Of a stretch of DNA of 64,000 bases, positions 62,576 to 64,000 are shown piece by piece (position 1 is the first letter of the stretch; each line of letters starts with the position of its first letter). Origin of the DNA: Robiginitalea biformata HTCC2501 (GTDB lineage Bacteria; Bacteroidota; Bacteroidia; Flavobacteriales; Flavobacteriaceae); assembly GCF_000024125.1 (NCBI RefSeq), contig NC_013222.1, positions 2,869,501-2,933,500 of the forward strand, in the 5' to 3' direction. The position numbers and the translations under genes are program-made. Under the pieces are notes generated by a model. The model ran no database searches and was not told the origin of the DNA. It worked only from the letters and a program-made list of their open reading frames with translations.

Positions 62576-64000
62576 ATGAAAAAACGACTTCTCGCAGCCC
62601 TGCTGCTGGCGGCAGCCCCCCTGTTTTCCCAACAATTCAACATGCAACTCGCAGGCGACCTGAAACCCCGGAATATCGGCCCGGGCGGAATGAGCGGCCG
62701 GGTAACGGCGATCGACGTGGTAACGGAGGATCCCGAGGTGATGTACGTCGGGACAGCTTCCGGCGGCCTGTGGAAAAGCACCTCCGGGGGAATCAAATGG
62801 GAACCGGTCTTCGACGACCAGGTTACCGCGAGTATTGGGGCGGTGGCCATCCAGCAGAGCAACCCCTCGGTGATCTGGGTGGGGACCGGCGAAGGCAACC
62901 CCAGGAACAGCCTCAATGGCGGATACGGGGTATTCCGCTCCCTGGATGCCGGGAAATCCTGGCAGCGGATGGGGCTGGAACAAACACGCCATATCCACCG
63001 GATTATCATCGACCCCACCGACCCCGAAACGGTGTATGTCGGGGCCATTGGCTCCCCCTGGGGGGAACACCCGGAACGGGGGGTATTCAAGACCACCGAC
63101 GGGGGCGAAACCTGGGAGAAAATCCTGTTTGTCAACAACAAAACCGGCGTGGGGGACATGGTCATGGACCCCTCCAACCCGAACAAACTGATCGTGGGGA
63201 TGTGGGAGCACCGTCGCTGGCCGTGGTTCTTTGAATCCGGAGGGCCAGGAAGCAGGCTGTACATGACCCACGACGGGGGTAAGTCCTGGAAACAACTCAC
63301 CGATGCGGACGGCCTGCCCAAGGGGAACCTGGGGCGGATTGGCCTGGCCATAGCCACGAATAAGCCCAACCGGGTCTACGCCCTGGTGGAATCCAAAAAG
63401 AATGCGCTCTACCGCAGCGATGACGGTGGGTTTTCCTGGAAAAAAATCAATGACGGGGACGATATCGGGAACCGTCCGTTCTATTACTCGGACCTGTATG
63501 TGGACCCGGAAAACGAAAACCGCGTGTATTCGGTATTTACCTATGTGAATGTCTCCGAGGACGGCGGCAAGTCCTTTACGGAACTCATGCCGGCATACGG
63601 TGTGGACAATGGCGTCCACCCGGACCACCACGCCTGGTGGATCCACCCGGAAAACGGGCAGTTTATGATGGACGGGAACGACGGGGGCCTGAACCTGACC
63701 ATGGACGGGGGCAAGTCCTGGCGCTTTGTCGGTAACCTGCCGGTGGCCCAGTTCTACCATATTTCCGTGGACAACGAGTTTCCCTACAACGTATACGGGG
63801 GGATGCAGGACAACGGCTCCTGGCGGGGGCCGGCCTATGTCTGGAAAGCCCAGGGCATAAGGAATTCCTACTGGCAGGAAATCGCCTTCGGGGACGGCTT
63901 TGACGTAGTCCCGGACCCGGATGATTCCCGTTATGGATATGCGATGAGCCAGCAGGGATACGTGGGGCGCTACGATTATGTTACCGGGAATGATTACCTG
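62576..64000 (+). CDS. large Asp-box (BNR/sortilin-like) exported protein, 5' part
   Basis: Incomplete: 475 codons are open to the window edge and the stop is beyond it. A signal peptide (MKKRLLAALLLAAAPLFSQQ) starts at ATG 62576. The mature part is a beta-propeller with at least seven Asp-box-like turns: STSGGIKW, SLDAGKSW, TTDGGETW, THDGGKSW, SDDGGFSW, SEDGGKSF and TMDGGKSW. DLKPRNIGPGGMSGRVTAIDVV is the usual start of this VPS10/sortilin-like glycosyl-hydrolase-related family in Bacteroidota, whose members reach about 1000 residues. Glycosidase activity is not established. Confidence 0.88.
   Translation, partial: MKKRLLAALLLAAAPLFSQQFNMQLAGDLKPRNIGPGGMSGRVTAIDVVTEDPEVMYVGTASGGLWKSTSGGIKWEPVFDDQVTASIGAVAIQQSNPSVIWVGTGEGNPRNSLNGGYGVFRSLDAGKSWQRMGLEQTRHIHRIIIDPTDPETVYVGAIGSPWGEHPERGVFKTTDGGETWEKILFVNNKTGVGDMVMDPSNPNKLIVGMWEHRRWPWFFESGGPGSRLYMTHDGGKSWKQLTDADGLPKGNLGRIGLAIATNKPNRVYALVESKKNALYRSDDGGFSWKKINDGDDIGNRPFYYSDLYVDPENENRVYSVFTYVNVSEDGGKSFTELMPAYGVDNGVHPDHHAWWIHPENGQFMMDGNDGGLNLTMDGGKSWRFVGNLPVAQFYHISVDNEFPYNVYGGMQDNGSWRGPAYVWKAQGIRNSYWQEIAFGDGFDVVPDPDDSRYGYAMSQQGYVGRYDYVTGNDYL

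Overview
The window looks like chromosomal DNA of a marine, relatively high-GC member of the Flavobacteriaceae (Bacteroidota), resembling Robiginitalea; the genus is an inference from protein style and base composition. Evidence for the phylum: promoters of the TTTG / TAnnTTTG type, A-rich leaders without strong Shine-Dalgarno sites, many lipoproteins and secreted hydrolases, a single-chain PurL, an ECF sigma factor with a flavobacterial-style sensor, DUF5916 and ThuA/sugar-dehydrogenase/cytochrome proteins, and tandem MacB/FtsX-type permeases. I saw no rRNA, tRNA, CRISPR array, insertion sequence or prophage. Coding density is very high and no gene-free stretch exceeds 300 bases.

Layout. 1-7 kb: 3' part of a phosphoglucomutase/phosphomannomutase overlapping an MsbA-like ABC exporter; then an ECF sigma factor, a membrane protein with a repeated motif (putative anti-sigma) and a small exported sensor-like protein; a convergent Ycf48/BNR-type lipoprotein; an RsmB-like RNA m5C methyltransferase. 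7-11.7 kb: purL with a clear promoter, a DinB-family protein and a small lipoprotein. 11.8-20 kb: a fatty-acid degradation block: acyl-CoA ligase, MarR regulator behind a perfect 20-bp palindrome, then fadN-, fadA- and fadE-like genes ending at a strong terminator. 20-26.6 kb: a PLP-dependent decarboxylase, a GH15 enzyme divergent from a fused trehalose-6-phosphate synthase/phosphatase, and a secreted beta-propeller protein. 26.6-44.1 kb: a TMEM175-like channel followed by many exported hydrolases (M28, an HExxH lipoprotein, M1, serine beta-lactamase-like, a giant ThuA/sugar dehydrogenase/cytochrome c protein, amidohydrolase, GH3 with an EF-hand), plus a YdeI-like protein, YceI and DUF5916.

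44.2-56.2 kb: a histidine kinase and a sigma-54-dependent response regulator are divergent from a six-gene export operon (membrane-fusion adaptor, ATPase, two large FtsX/MacB-type permeases, second ATPase, TolC-like protein). The intergenic region holds a cluster of dyads and a near-match to a sigma-54 promoter, so the pair probably controls the exporter. 56.2-64 kb: a second beta-lactamase-like hydrolase, a Tat-exported ankyrin-like protein, an SGNH hydrolase, an RhlE-type helicase, an orphan membrane sensor-like protein, a second DinB-family protein, and the 5' part of a large Asp-box (BNR/sortilin-like) protein that runs off the end.

The features most worth follow-up are the two-component-controlled dual-ATPase exporter, the repeated motif in the putative anti-sigma factor, the MarR operator, promoters abutting start codons (possible leaderless mRNAs), and the His-to-Asp change at the first zinc ligand of the M28 peptidase.
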